In this document: in pieces, positions 1-10,634 of the stretch
Layout of the letters: every line of letters begins with the position of its first letter
How positions within the stretch are numbered: the first letter of the stretch is position 1
Assembly: GCA_030278955.1 (NCBI GenBank)
Contig: JAOANR010000010.1
Location: 26,910,174 to 26,974,173 of the forward strand
From: Hygrophila difformis
Taxonomy: Eukaryota; Streptophyta; Magnoliopsida; Lamiales; Acanthaceae
DNA: 64,000 bases
Direction of reading: 5' to 3'
Notes under the pieces: generated by a model
Told to the model about the DNA's origin: nothing
Databases searched by the model: none
The model's input: the letters and a program-made list of their open reading frames with translations, nothing else
Program-made: the position numbers and the translations under genes

Positions 1-769
1 TAAGCTAATCAACTGGGAAAGAAGGCCAAAAGATAATGTATGGGAGTAAATCCTTAAGTAGTAGTAAGAGATAATTGTTCCCTACAAATAGAATTAAAAT
101 CATGGGCTAAAAAGCTAAAAGAGTATAATCTCAAATATTAAAAGATGACTGGAGTGTAACTTTCAGTAAGACTGAAAGTATTAGCTATTTCGAAGGTTCA
201 TCAGTTAATATGTAACTATAAATTACTCTTTCACACAACTTGCGCAGGTATAAATTGTTTGTTGCATTTGAATGAATTGATTAAAATGATTTTTCAAGTT
301 TTTGCTATAAAAATTTATATATATCAGTTTATTTTACAAAATCATTAACCAGTAAGGCATAATAAAAATATGCTAATACTCGATATTCATTTGGAATACT
401 TGATTCAAGGATAAAGTTCAACTATTCAATAAATGACAGTTGTATTAGTTCAACTATTTCATGAGTTATACAAAGTCAGATTATAGCATCACTTCAATCA
501 ATCTATATCTATCTATCTATATATATGTATATATATGTGTGTGTGTAGGGGAATACACATGTTACAGAACCCATAGAAACACTGCACAAGTTAGAATTCA
601 TATCTCAATTATGCACTCTCCATTATCCTTGTTGGGAACCAGTTTTGAGCAAATGTGTTCACAACCGATGTCTGGACTACTTAGGTGAACCACCACAGTA
701 CATGTTCGACAAACTATTTATAGAAAGGGTAGCTGACGAATATGCACGAAGATCTTCTCCAATGGTCAG
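1..769. repeat. left copy of a 0.77-kb duplicated segment
   Basis: This stretch matches 62972-63752 almost base for base, with a few substitutions and small indels. It includes the CTAT/ATGT microsatellite near 508-548 and the exon-like end. Homology stops after the shared GGTCAG at 769. The left limit is unknown because the window begins inside the repeat. Confidence 0.93.
577..769 (+). pseudogene. truncated, decayed copy of the exon at 63560-63764
   Basis: The sequence after the CCCATAG acceptor is nearly identical to the exon at 63560-63764 and encodes the same peptide, including LHYPCWEPVLSKCVH-like and KLFIERVADEYARRSS segments with small changes. Two things suggest this copy is non-functional. 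About 17 bases of pyrimidine-rich DNA just before the acceptor are missing compared with the right copy. The last codons and the GT donor are absent because homology breaks at 769, next to an LTR-like sequence. I do not recognise the protein family. The extra copy may come from a segmental duplication that was later truncated. Confidence 0.7.
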
Positions 770-770
770 C

Positions 771-1549
771 TGTTTCATGTCCGGATTGTGTTCACGAAGT
801 TTGGAAACCAAGATCTCCTAATCCGGATAACTCCATTCTAAGGATCGGTATAATTATGGTAAGAAAATCTTACCTTGGAATGGAGCGTTGGTGTCTCTCT
901 TCAAATAAGTCGGCCAAGGGATGAGACGCACACGGCTTACATTACACACTTTTCTCCCTTGTGCTATTGAAGTAATCGTGAGAGACATTCATATTCCTTC
1001 CAGTGTTCGTGATCTAATCTTATTGAAGGAAGAGAGTCGATCAACACTTCCTCGGGTGACTTGATCGAGATTGTGCTACTGTGTTCTTGATTGAAATCGA
1101 CGGATTCAATCAAGCCCTTCGAGGAGTCGTCACCACACGAGCTTGATTGATTACATTCGTGAAGGAGAAATTGCCAACAGGTTTCGACAAAGGGTGACTT
1201 GGAGGAGGAGCCTTCAAGGAATTGGAGGAAGGTCGGGGAGATCTTCACCAAGGCAAGGGGGGTGCTTTGGGTTGACAATTCGAACCGCTTGGAGATTGGA
1301 GTTGGGCAATTCACAACACTATTGTTTAATTGTGGATCAAGTTAAACAAGTAGTGAAATCTCCTGGATTGGTATCCCCCAGATGTAGGCTTGTGCCGAAC
1401 TGGGTCAACAAACCTTGATTTCGTTCTTTTACAGTTTATTTATATTCCGCTGCTTATCATTATTAAAACTGTTTAACGTGTCCACGAAAGGTGTCTGAAC
1501 TAGTTTTACAGGACCAGTTTACTGGTTATCCTAGCAAACGGACCTAACA
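771..1549 (+). mobile_element. probable solo copia LTR (plus orientation)
   Basis: The segment starts TGTTTCATG and ends CGGACCTAACA. Its last part contains GCCGAACTGGGTCAACAAAC, CCGCTGCTTATC and a T-rich stretch. The Sirevirus LTR in this window, read on its sense strand, has the analogous order CGAACTGGGTTACCAAATC followed by a CTGCTGCGTAC block before its terminus. No gag or pol lies beside it. The 5-bp flanks (TCAGC and ATCCT) do not match, so the edges may have been rearranged, or may be wrong by a few bases. Confidence 0.5.
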
Positions 1550-2199
1550 ATCCTTTCTCTACTCAACAAAATACACCTTTCATAAATGAGGATAAAGTTC
1601 AACTATTCAATAAACGAACAGTTGTATTATGTGTAGTTTGTTCATCATACAATCAGGGAGATCCACATACAATACATTGCCAAGTGAAATTATATATCAC
1701 ATAATCATCCTCAAAATTGAATACTGAGGCAAAATTTATTTATTTTCTCAAGGACTCCAGATAAAGAAAAAAAGAAAGAAAGAACAAAACTAAAAAATGA
1801 AACGGAGGCATTTCTACGAACATATTGTATATTGCCGAATTTCCTATACATAATCCACACATGAAGCAACTTAAATATAGAAAGATATCAAATTCATTCC
1901 CATTAGTATCTAAAATTCCAGAATCTAACAAATCAAACCCTTAAGCCCCATTCAAGAATCATTAAATCTTACGCAAACAAATTCTAGATCATTTGTATCC
2001 ATAGAACATAGACCATAAGCGCAGGCGCGCAATGTAAATTAAAACTCCCACCAAATACATTGTGTTCAGTTTAACAACCCTAGATTACATGTCTTTGAGA
2101 GAGGACATGTATAGAATTAGAAATCATAGTCCTCATTTCTTATGAATACAATTAGCGAACTTGAGAGAGGAAACATATTATTTACTTTTTTAGAAGCTT
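1550..2199. other. intergenic, AT-rich, no gene seen
   Basis: No supported coding region. A roughly 42-bp piece at 1588-1630 (GATAAAGTTCAACTATTC followed by AATAAACGA) repeats the sequence at about 411-450, and so also that at about 63378-63417. The terminal duplication therefore has a short third echo just beyond the LTR. Confidence 0.6.
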
Positions 2200-2717
2200 T
2201 ATTATTTTTAGATGTTGACGTGGCCATTATGAGGTGTCAACTTGAGACCGAAGTAGATACGTTTTAAGAAGATTTAAGATATATAAATATTAAATTTAAT
2301 AAAGACAATATAGTATAGAGATAATAAGTAAAGTGGACCACCGGAAGCTCTTTTGTTTTGGGCCACAGAAATTTGATTTAGGCGTTTGGGCCACGAGAAG
2401 GAATTTGGGCGCCCTTTATAGACCAAATGGCCGGAATATTTCTTAGACTGGGCCACTTTTGTTACACGCGCCTCCAGATCAGCCCAAAAAGCGTGTTCCT
2501 GTTTTGTCTTTGCTGGTGCGTTTTTTGACAAAAATGGGGATGAAAGAAACTTAGAAAATGTGACCCCAAAGTTCCAGGCCCAAATTCCTTCTCGTGGCCC
2601 AAACGCCTAAATCAAATTTTTGTGGCCCGAAATCGGAGCAGCCTCCATCTAGTGACCCATTTTACTTATTATCTCTATAGTCTATACATGCCAAAAAGTA
2701 CTCAATTTATTTATAGA
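2200..2717 (-). mobile_element. 5'-terminal fragment of a Helitron related to 53073-55342
   Basis: Read on the minus strand, the fragment begins at 2717 with TCTATAAATAAATTGAG and then has a TACTTTTTGG block. The Helitron at 53073-55342 begins TCTATATAATAAATTC at 55342 and has the same TACTTTTTGG block. Both continue into ACTATATTGTC and the TTATGAGGTGTCA sequence. The match is interrupted at 2318-2675 by a MULE-type MITE. I could not find the 3' hairpin plus CTRR end for this copy, so its left limit is open. Confidence 0.6.
2318..2675. mobile_element. MULE-type MITE with about 100-bp TIRs
   Basis: The ends form a long imperfect inverted repeat: GAGATAATAAGTAAAGTGG at the left and the complement of CCATTTTACTTATTATCTC at the right. 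The pairing continues through the GGCGTTTGGGCCACGAGAAG blocks for about 100 bp each side. The flanks are TATAGTATA and TATAGTCTA, 8 of 9 bases identical, as expected for a Mutator-like 9-bp target duplication. There is no coding capacity. The same GAGATAATAA terminus occurs on the element at 8397-10232. Confidence 0.82.
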
Positions 2718-2749
2718 TAGATTATCATGTGGAACTACGGGATGATTAT

Positions 2750-3191
2750 GTAAGAAACTTGTATATAATCACCCTGTCATCGAGTGTCATGGCCATTGAA
2801 TCCTTTATATCCTAACATATTATAATTGTCCTATATAGAATCACTTTCACAATCATTGTCCAATGATACTTGTTATTTAGTGAATTGAAACTGTTATACT
2901 TCATTATATTCGTCATTTTTTTGGAATCTGTATGGTAGCTTAAAATATGTTATTAATAAGTGGGTTCCAAGGATGAGAAGGATTACCTAGACTGTTCATT
3001 TTAGTACAACTTTCATGAGAAACAAATAAGGAATGCCCTCTCTACCTGTAAATCCTCATGACAGCTTCTAAAGTTTATAAAATGTGCTTCTGAGAATTTG
3101 AGACGTGCTACTAACTTTATTCATGGATATTGGCTGAATAAGTCTTGTTTGGTAAGATATCGAAAAATATTGAACCTTTTTTGCTATGAAT

Positions 3192-3232
<41 letters not shown>

Positions 3233-3910
3233 TGGCGGTAGTCATTAGGCTATTGTCATTATATGATTGTTCCTCATTCTATAAAATCAGTTTCATAGCG
3301 TTTATTAATTTTCTATGAGATCACTTTCTTAGGTTTCAAGCTCTGACATTCATATGTGGCTATTGCCAAGAAACGATCGAAATGAAATAAAAAAGCAAGC
3401 AACTAACTTATATTCAAAGACAACCAATACCTGCTAACAGTAAAAGTCAACCTCATGGATCGTATTTCTGCACAAAGGAAAATATTTCTTGGGCATCATT
3501 AAAAAAAAAAACTAAAGATAAGAATCACCTGCAAATTGCTACAATCACACTGAATGATGTATGAACAATCAAATTCAGATAGGAACATAAATGATATGAC
3601 ATAGTTGATTCCAGAGTATTATTATATCAATATTGTGGTATATGTTGAGGTTACTATATATGAAATTAGTATATAGTCATCTTAATATCCAATAACAGTA
3701 TGTTATGGCATTTGAATTATCTATTCTCTAATGTATTGTAACTGTCCCGTACATGAATCACTCATACAATGATTATCCAATAATAATTATTATTATTGAG
3801 TGAATTTAAACTATCACACTTCATTACATTCATTATTTATCTTAATCTTAAGAATGATTTAACAGTGGAGACTTAATCCAAAAATATGTGATTAAGAAGT
3901 GATTATAAAA
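2750..3910. repeat. two diverged direct repeats about 0.9 kb apart
   Basis: About 2750-2965 and about 3650-3910 are old copies of each other. Both contain TTGTAACTGTCC or TATAATTGTCC, an ATGAATCACT or AGAATCACTTTC block, a CAATGATTATCCAATAATAA-like stretch and CACACTTCATTACATTC-like sequence. The spacing could be the two ends of a decayed small LTR element, but no clear TG..CA ends, PBS or PPT are visible. Confidence 0.45.
3197..3231. repeat. (AT)n microsatellite
   Basis: Uninterrupted AT dinucleotide run of about 17 units in AT-rich intergenic DNA. Confidence 0.95.
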
Positions 3911-4689
3911 TTAGTGGAGAATAATAATTTACTATAGTAAAGCAGTAACCACTTTTTTATACCTACATTTTAATTACATTACGAGTTTTTCAACTATCAT
4001 AGAATAATCATTCACCGGTCTTTCTCTTTTTCTTGGTAGTATATTGGCCAATACATTGTTTGGCACGTCAATAAAAATATTATGCATGTTTTTAATTCTT
4101 TGCACGCTTCGATGCACAGAGGGACTCCGTTCGACAATCATATAATTATTAACACTTTAGGTCTTGCTCTTTTTCTGAGCAATAGATTAGCAAATGGCAA
4201 TGTAAAATCAACTAATACATTTGGTGACCTTTTGAGAAACCTAAGAAAATACAAAATTTAGGATTATGTTCATAGGTATTTATTTTCAAAGCATCAAGAG
4301 AAATAATGGCAACATAAATTTACTGTACGTTTTTCTGAAGTGAAAAAAAAAATGAAGTCATAGACTTAAACTTCAGGCCGTTATAGCTAGAAACTTTTAA
4401 GGATTTAACAAATTTAGTAGCAGAATTGACCATCTAGTCCAATGTTTAATATTTGAGAAGACATATTTAGTACTACTATTCAAATTAAAGTGGGGGGGGG
4501 GGGGGGTGGGCAAGCGAACATTCATAATTGATGAAAGAATGGGCCTAGAATTTTTCAAATCATGGGCCTAAAATAATGGAAAAGGAGTCAGAATAATATA
4601 TTAGAGTTCTCAAATTGCCTGACAAGTTATTCAAAATATTTAAATAGTTTTCGCATTGCTTTTTGAATATTGAATAGGGGACAAATGTT
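3911..4689. other. AT-rich intergenic DNA with a G15 homopolymer
   Basis: No gene supported. A run of 15 G at 4492-4506 stands out in otherwise AT-rich sequence. It could form a G-rich secondary structure and is likely to be length-variable or a sequencing trouble spot. Confidence 0.6.
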
Positions 4690-5042
4690 ATCACTAGGCT
4701 AGTGACATACCTAACACAGACGATCACTAGGGTAGGCCTCACTAACTGCATGTTTAGACATGCCCACAAGGGAAATCACTAGGTTACACCTAATTAATGA
4801 CGTATTAGGCCATGCCTAACAACAGGGCGAGGCACGCACGTAGGCTACGCCTAACTAGTGGCATAACTACCAAGAATGTCACTAGGCTAGGCCTAATTAA
4901 TGACATATTTAATTAGACATACATATGAGGGACGTCACTAGGTCGGACCTAACTAATGACACACTTATAAGGAGAGGTCAGTAAGCCATCCCAACTTCAG
5001 GTCAAGGTATTCCCAACTAGTGACATACCTACGAGGGAGATC
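4690..5042. repeat. degenerate tandem repeat, unit about 60-80 bp
   Basis: The motif TCACTAGGCTAGGCCTAACTA, in variants of under 20 identical bases at a time, recurs about six times. It is followed by AATGACATA-like and GAGGGA(G/C)(A/G)TCAC-like sequence. Examples are at about 4697, 4728, 4780, 4878 and 4937. The copies have drifted considerably, so this is an old minisatellite, not a recent expansion. It lies about 450 bp beyond the 3' end of the expansin-like gene. Confidence 0.7.
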
Positions 5043-5495
5043 ACAACGCAGCAGCGGCCAAAAAAAAAAGAAAAAAAAAAGAACACATACCACAGCACCA
5101 CATGAGTTTTATTTTATTTTAGTTCGTAGTACTAATTCATAGTTGATAATATTTGAAGTTCTTGTAAAGAGCAGCAGGCAAGAAATTCAATTCTTATTCA
5201 TTGTTCTTAAACTTTTTTGAAGGCGCAATCAAACGAAAGAGTTTATTCAAATTATATCGTCTTACGCATTTTTTTTTTATCCAGTTCATGTGATAACATG
5301 AAGACATTTTTTTTAACTTAAATCACTTTATTTGAAACAATAGGCATGCAAGATATCAATACATAACATACATGTATAGCTTAGCAGTCTTAGAACATGG
5401 CGAGGCTCATCCATTACATAAGATTAAAGATAATACTAACGGTACCATATATATCCACCTTGATAAAAGTTATAGATCTGTAATTTTGAAAGGCA
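5043..5495. other. 3' flank of the expansin-like gene
   Basis: AT-rich sequence with several A or T runs and no supported reading frame. On the minus strand this is where the 3' UTR and poly(A) region of the expansin-like gene would lie. Confidence 0.5.
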
Positions 5496-7294
5496 TTATA
5501 TAGGTGCTTCATAGGATTGGCCAGCAACCCAGTTAGCTGGAATCACGTTTTGTGCAAGAATTTGTTGTCTCGATTCGATTGTAGTTAGCCTCACGGTAAA
5601 AGGACCTTTTACGCCAGTTGGGATATCAGCTTTCCATCTTGCACCCCTTGTTTGTTGTATCTTAATCTTCTGCCCAGAACCTGATGTGGGCAAAAGTTCT
5701 ATGGACCCAATTGTACCATCTCGCGGGATGTACTCCACTAGAAAGGCTAGATATAATGGGTTGGATGCTTTGTCAATCTTGAATGTTGTATTCTTATTCA
5801 TGTATCGACATGGAACCCTACATTATTCACAACCAGTAATATAAAAAAGAATTAATATAAAATTAAAATAATAGAATGAATTATGAAAATATATTTTGCT
5901 AAAACAGAAGTAGAAAAAAAGTCACAAAGAGAGTCACAAATCCAGATTTTGCAATTAGTGGCATTTTTAACGATGTTATTCAAGATGCTGTTGTTAATAC
6001 CTATTTTTCTTCTATGTAGTATATGTATGTTTCCTAAGTACCATATTAGTATTGGCTTTTCGAAATTATGCGTTAACAACATATAACTTTTAGAAATTCT
6101 GTATGCATGTACACTTTTGATGATATCTACAACATTCATTTTTTTAAAAAAAAAAAAAAAAAAACTAATTATATTGGCTTTCATAAAACATAAAATAGCT
6201 AAATTCGAACAAAAAGAAAAAAAAAGTTAGAAATGACAAACTATTTATTTAACCTTTGATATTGTATGTTAATTCTTCCTGCAGATCGTAGCCTGTCCTT
6301 TATGTGCTAATAATCCAAATGCTTTACCACTCAAGTCAAAATGGTAAGGAACATTGTTGCAAGCTCCGTGACATTCATCTGTAATTGTTACAGTGATTGA
6401 ATTTCTAGAGCACACTGCATTGCTTGTGCATTTTACCTACAAAAAAAAATAATAAAAAAATAAAGTAGAGAATTCTCTTTAACCAATTTTGCAGTTTTCC
6501 CCAGAAGAATAATCTCACCTGGTAACAGCTCCCACACCCCCTTCCTGATTTAAATAAATTTTTGTTCCCAGCGGATATCATGCCGTTGAACGTAGGCTTC
6601 AAAACTTCATCATCAAATCCACAAGCTCCACCTAATTTACATAAAATAAGACAGTCTATGGTAAGTATTAATTAAGGAAGTCTTACTCAATTTGCAATGA
6701 AATAAAATGAGAAATTTGCAATAAATAGGACATGTTAAATAGATTTCTTTAGAAAATTTATTCAATGTATCATAAAAATGTGAATTCATAATATGACAGT
6801 AACCTTCTAGGTTTTAAATTTCATACATTATACAAATTTTAGCAAACATGAAATAAATCAGTGTTTTGTCTTCCTTTTTTTTTGCATATATAGTCCAACA
6901 ATCTTAGAAATGTATAATTAAAATATATCATTTTAAGAAGAAAAAAAACGTATGAAATTAAATAAAGATAGAATTGCCATTGCATTTGGTGTGTATAATA
7001 TTTGTTGTGAGAATATAACTGATTATATGATTGTACTTCGTCCTCAAAAAAATGTGTATTTGAAATATTGTCCACAACAAATTAAAGCGTGTAAATTTGT
7101 ATATATACCACTTCTAGCTCCTTAGGGCTTCCAGACCACGTAGCCACTGCAGACGAGAAACCCTGAGCAATTGAAGCATTTAGGGGCATTGAATCCACAC
7201 AAATCATACAGTTACATATGTATAAGAAGATAGCTATGACAAATAATATAGTGCAATATTGCAAGATATTTCGATGATTCCTCATGATGCTCAA
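5496..7294 (-). pseudogene. beta-expansin-like gene, four exons, probably a pseudogene
   Basis: Expansins loosen plant cell walls without hydrolysis. Approximate exons on the minus strand are 7109-7294, 6519-6631, 6254-6436 and 5496-5817. Exon 1 encodes a hydrophobic signal peptide and then VATWSGSP, matching the ATWYG start of mature expansins. Exon 2 encodes GGACGF, then [19 protein letters not shown]. Exon 3 encodes [15 protein letters not shown] and the HFDLSG motif of the double-psi barrel domain. Exon 4 encodes RVPCRY, the C-terminal carbohydrate-binding-like domain and NVIPANW near the end. GT-AG splice sites are visible for introns 2 and 3. Two faults point to loss of function. Exon 3 loses its frame just before AGRINIQYQR, where the family has a GQxxxLRNAG stretch, and reads into TAA. 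The only GT-AG join seen for intron 1 is also out of phase. A sequencing error cannot be excluded for either. Confidence 0.78.
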
Positions 7295-8387
7295 ATTTCA
7301 ATAGTAAAGAACGTATAAGTTTCCAATATAAAAAAAACACTGCGCCCCCGGAAGCTTAAATAGTACAAGAAATTAAATTTTAATTATTAGGAAAATTTTC
7401 CATTATCTATATTCTTACAATATATTTTAAGAGGGGATCATAATAGTATTAATGTGGTAAACTCGTGAAAATTTTCAAAATAAATTGTGCATGGTCATTA
7501 ATATATTATTAGTTATCTCTATATCTTAAACATTACTGACACCTTCCCGTTCCAAGTGTCCCATTTTTAATTTTGATAGTGTTCATTTATCAACTTTTAC
7601 TTAATGTTATTGTAATTATATATAAAACATATAGTCGAGTTTAATCCAGTCTTGTTAGATTTGTATAATCATATATGTTTATAACATATACTTCATTTGT
7701 TTCATGAATCAACAATATTTACTCTACGCATGCAATCCAATGCATATTTTAAATAATGAATAACTTACGTTGTGTGCAAGTCAAAATTATAAAAATTTGA
7801 TATTCTAAAACTACAAGATGAGACGATTCTAACAAGATCTCACTTGATTATATGTTTTCTTCTATAACTATTATATAAATGTGAATCAAAATTGAATAAT
7901 GAATAGTGTAAAAAATAAAACATTTTACTTTCACGGAAATGGAGGTAGTGTATTTTACATAATTTTAGTTGTATATAATTGGATAATGTGTCAAAACAAA
8001 TGCGATATTTGGAATGAGATGGAGTAAGTATAGATTTAGTCAAAATCCAATTTGTATGCTCTATCCACAATTTAGTTATAATTTGGTACACTAACTTATG
8101 TATTTATGGAACAACTGAAAATGTTCCTTAATTTTCAAGTCTTCAAATTCGTCCCTTAACTTTCGTGATACCCAAAATAGTCCCTTATATTTCCTGTAAC
8201 TGTCCAATTTCGTCATATTGTACTTCAAAATATTAATTTTTGGTCGCTAAACTTTTAAATTGTTGATTTTTATCCTAACAAGTTTTGAGTTTGTGCAATT
8301 TAGTCCTCATTGCATATTATATTTCTATAAAACAGATCTGCTAAGAAAATTGGTATAATAAGCAAGGTTTTATTAAAGAAAATATCA
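7295..8387. other. upstream region of the expansin-like gene
   Basis: AT-rich DNA with no supported gene. It should hold the promoter of the minus-strand expansin-like gene, but I see no site that I can name with confidence. At 8110-8330, CGTCCCTTAACTTTCG, TAGTCCCTTATATTTCC and TTTAGTCCTC recur in the style of dispersed plant repeat families with AGTCCCT(A/T)AA-type sequence. Confidence 0.45.
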
Positions 8388-8659
8388 ATTATATTAGAGA
8401 TAATAATTTTTTAAGGCCATCGGAATGAACTATTTCCTGGGCCACTACAAGGATGTCGTGCCCTGAAAGATAGCCAAAACATGCCGCATGTTGTTCAAAC
8501 ACATCCTTAATTATGGCCCAAAATTATAAATCGCATCTTTCTGATGGCATACTTAAAATTTTTTTATGTAATTAAACTAAATAATATATTCAATCCATCT
8601 CATTATTTATATTTCAATTTCCTTTTTTAGCATTTCAAATAAAAAAAAATAAACACTTA

Positions 8660-9460
8660 GGGGTGTATTGGATTGAGACTCTACTGGATTTTTTTGGACT
8701 TTCAAAGTTGGGGTGTATTCAATCTAGATTTTAAAAAGTCTTTAAAATCTAGATGTATTCAATACAGATTTTCAAAAAGTCTTTAAAAATCTAGAGGTAT
8801 TCAATACAGATTTTAAAAAGTCTTTAAAAATCTAGAGGTATTCAACACTCTATGGATTTTAATTCTTTATAGATTTTAATGGATTCTCTTAAAAATTATA
8901 ACTACACGAAATCTCTCTAAGGGGATTGTATTCGTTTGAGATTTTAATAGATTTTTATGAACTTTAAAAAGTCGGTGGATTTAGAAAGTCTATAGACTCC
9001 ACGTAGAGTTGACTGATTTGTATAGAGTCTATGAAGAGTCTGGCTGATTTTAGAGAGATTTCGTGCAGTTATAATTTTTAAGAGATTTCGTGCAGTTATA
9101 ATTTTTAAGAGAATCCACTAAAATCTATAAAGAACTAAAATCCATAAAGTGTTGAATACCTCTAGATTTTTAAAGACTTTTTAAAATCTGTATTGAATAC
9201 CCCTAGATTTTTAAATACTTTTTAAAATCTGTATTGAATACATCTAGATTTTTAAAGACTTTTTAAAATCTAGATTGAATACACCCCAACTTTGAAAGTC
9301 CAAAAAAATCCTGTAGAGTCTCAATCCAATAAAATCAGCCAGACTCTTCATAGACTCTATACAAATCGGTCAACTCTACGTGGAGTCTATAGACTTTCTA
9401 AATCCACCGAATTTTTAAAGTTCATAAAAATCTATTAAAATCTCAAACGAATACACCCCC
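8660..9460. mobile_element. Tourist-like MITE (PIF/Harbinger type) with interleaved inverted repeats
   Basis: The element starts GGGGTGTATTGG and ends with the complement of GGGGGTGTATTCG. It is flanked by TTA on both sides (8657-8659 and 9461-9463), the PIF/Harbinger target duplication. Inside, block A (8660-8910) pairs with A' (about 9090-9310), and block B (8921-9050, starting GGGGATTGTATTCG) pairs with B' (9331-9460). The order is therefore A-B-A'-B', not a simple hairpin. A-type blocks contain several repeats of the TCTAGATTTTTAAAGAC type. There is no coding capacity. Confidence 0.78.
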
Positions 9461-9463
9461 TTA

Positions 9464-9675
9464 CAATGTGTTAAACCACATCTCAAGACCAACTGCTAAA
9501 ATAATTAGATTGCTCAGTGCCTTGTTGTGCTTTGTCACACCAATGTTGTTTTCCTATCAGAGACCCCTCAACCTAAGTTCTGGGGTTCGATTCTGCTCTC
9601 GGCTCCCTATCCATTCCCTAAATTCTCTTTGTATGTGTGGATTGGCTCTTAATAAAATAAAAATAAAATAATGAG
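9464..9675 (+). mobile_element. possible SINE remnant
   Basis: Contains GGGGTTCGATTCTGC, which resembles a pol III B box, about 110 bp into the unit. It ends in a simple AATAAAATAAAAATAAA tail. The A box is not convincing and no target duplication was found. Confidence 0.3.
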
Positions 9676-10241
9676 AATAAAAATAAAAATACATTTATTG
9701 GAAAGAAACATTAGCTACCGAACTTTTTGGTTCCTAACATATATTTCTTTAGGAAATGACAATAGAAAAAATAAGGACTCTCCGACCATCAAGAGAAAGT
9801 GAAACAAAATTGAATCTCAGAAGGATGAAGGGTCTCGGATGGGAAGGTACGCATTGGTGTGACAGAGGAGTACAAAGGCACCGAGCAACCTCATTTAATT
9901 TTAGCAGCTGGCCTCAAGATGTGGTTTGATATGTTGTTATTAAGTGGGTATTTTTTTTATTCGGGCAGACAAAAAATGAAAATTGGACATAAATAATGGG
10001 ATGGAAAGAATATTATTTATTTTAATTACATAAAAAATTAAAAACATAAATAGGCCATCATAATGATATCATTTTCAATTTTGGGTCATAAGGATGCGTT
10101 TGAACATTACGCGGCCCGCTTTGGCCCTTTTTCTTGGCCCGGCATCTTTGTAGTAGCTCAAAACTCTAAATGAAAAATAATGGCCAAATTTGGCAATGAC
10201 TCTTTCTATCGCCTAGAAAAGATTATTATCTCATTATATTA

Positions 10242-10629
10242 TTTATGACATTTTATTTTTTCATGGAGAAGATTTTGAAAAAAAAAAAATCCATGGGATC
10301 AATGATAACAATATAACTTTTTATAGTTATTTCATCTATTTTTATATCCATTTATTAGATAAATAATCACATTTACTGATATTTTGCATGATCTTGCAGA
10401 TAACTAGAGCTGAAACTGATTTTTTTTTTAGAAAAATGTTATCTGCAAATAAAATATCCAAAATCATGCAAATACTGCTCAAATTGTACTAAATATGGAG
10501 AAATTGGAAAATTGGAAAAATTTCTAAGTTTTACTTTCTTGTGTGTTAGAGTAAGGATGATCGTGTAATACTGAATGGTTAACACACCAAACTCACGATA
10601 ACACACGAGTCAATTAACATAATTTAATA
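10242..10629. other. AT-rich intergenic spacer
   Basis: Lies between the MULE and the Sirevirus-like element. I see nothing identifiable here beyond short A and T runs. Confidence 0.5.
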
Positions 10630-10634
10630 GTAAA

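Larger units (their letters stand above)
8590..10008. mobile_element. decayed Stowaway-like element inside the MULE
   Basis: TTCAATCCATCTCATTATTT near 8590 and the complement of AAATAATGGGATGGAA near 10005 form an inverted repeat resembling the CTCCCTCCGTCCCATTATTT terminus of Tc1/mariner Stowaway MITEs. The element was later split by the Tourist-like insertion at 8660-9460. The ends are degenerate and the TA target duplication is not clear. Confidence 0.5.
8397..10232. mobile_element. MULE with 165-185-bp TIRs and perfect 9-bp TSD
   Basis: The element starts GAGATAATAA and ends TTATTATCTC. The left arm (8397 to about 8562) and the right arm (about 10043-10232) are imperfect inverted repeats. 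For example, CCATC, AAGGATG(C/T)GTTTGAAC and TTGGCCC-type blocks pair in order. The flanks are identical 9-mers, ATTATATTA at 8388-8396 and at 10233-10241, which is the Mutator-like signature. No transposase remains. The 1.5-kb interior consists of a Stowaway-like element containing a Tourist-like element, plus SINE-like sequence. The termini match the small MITE at 2318-2675. Confidence 0.85.
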
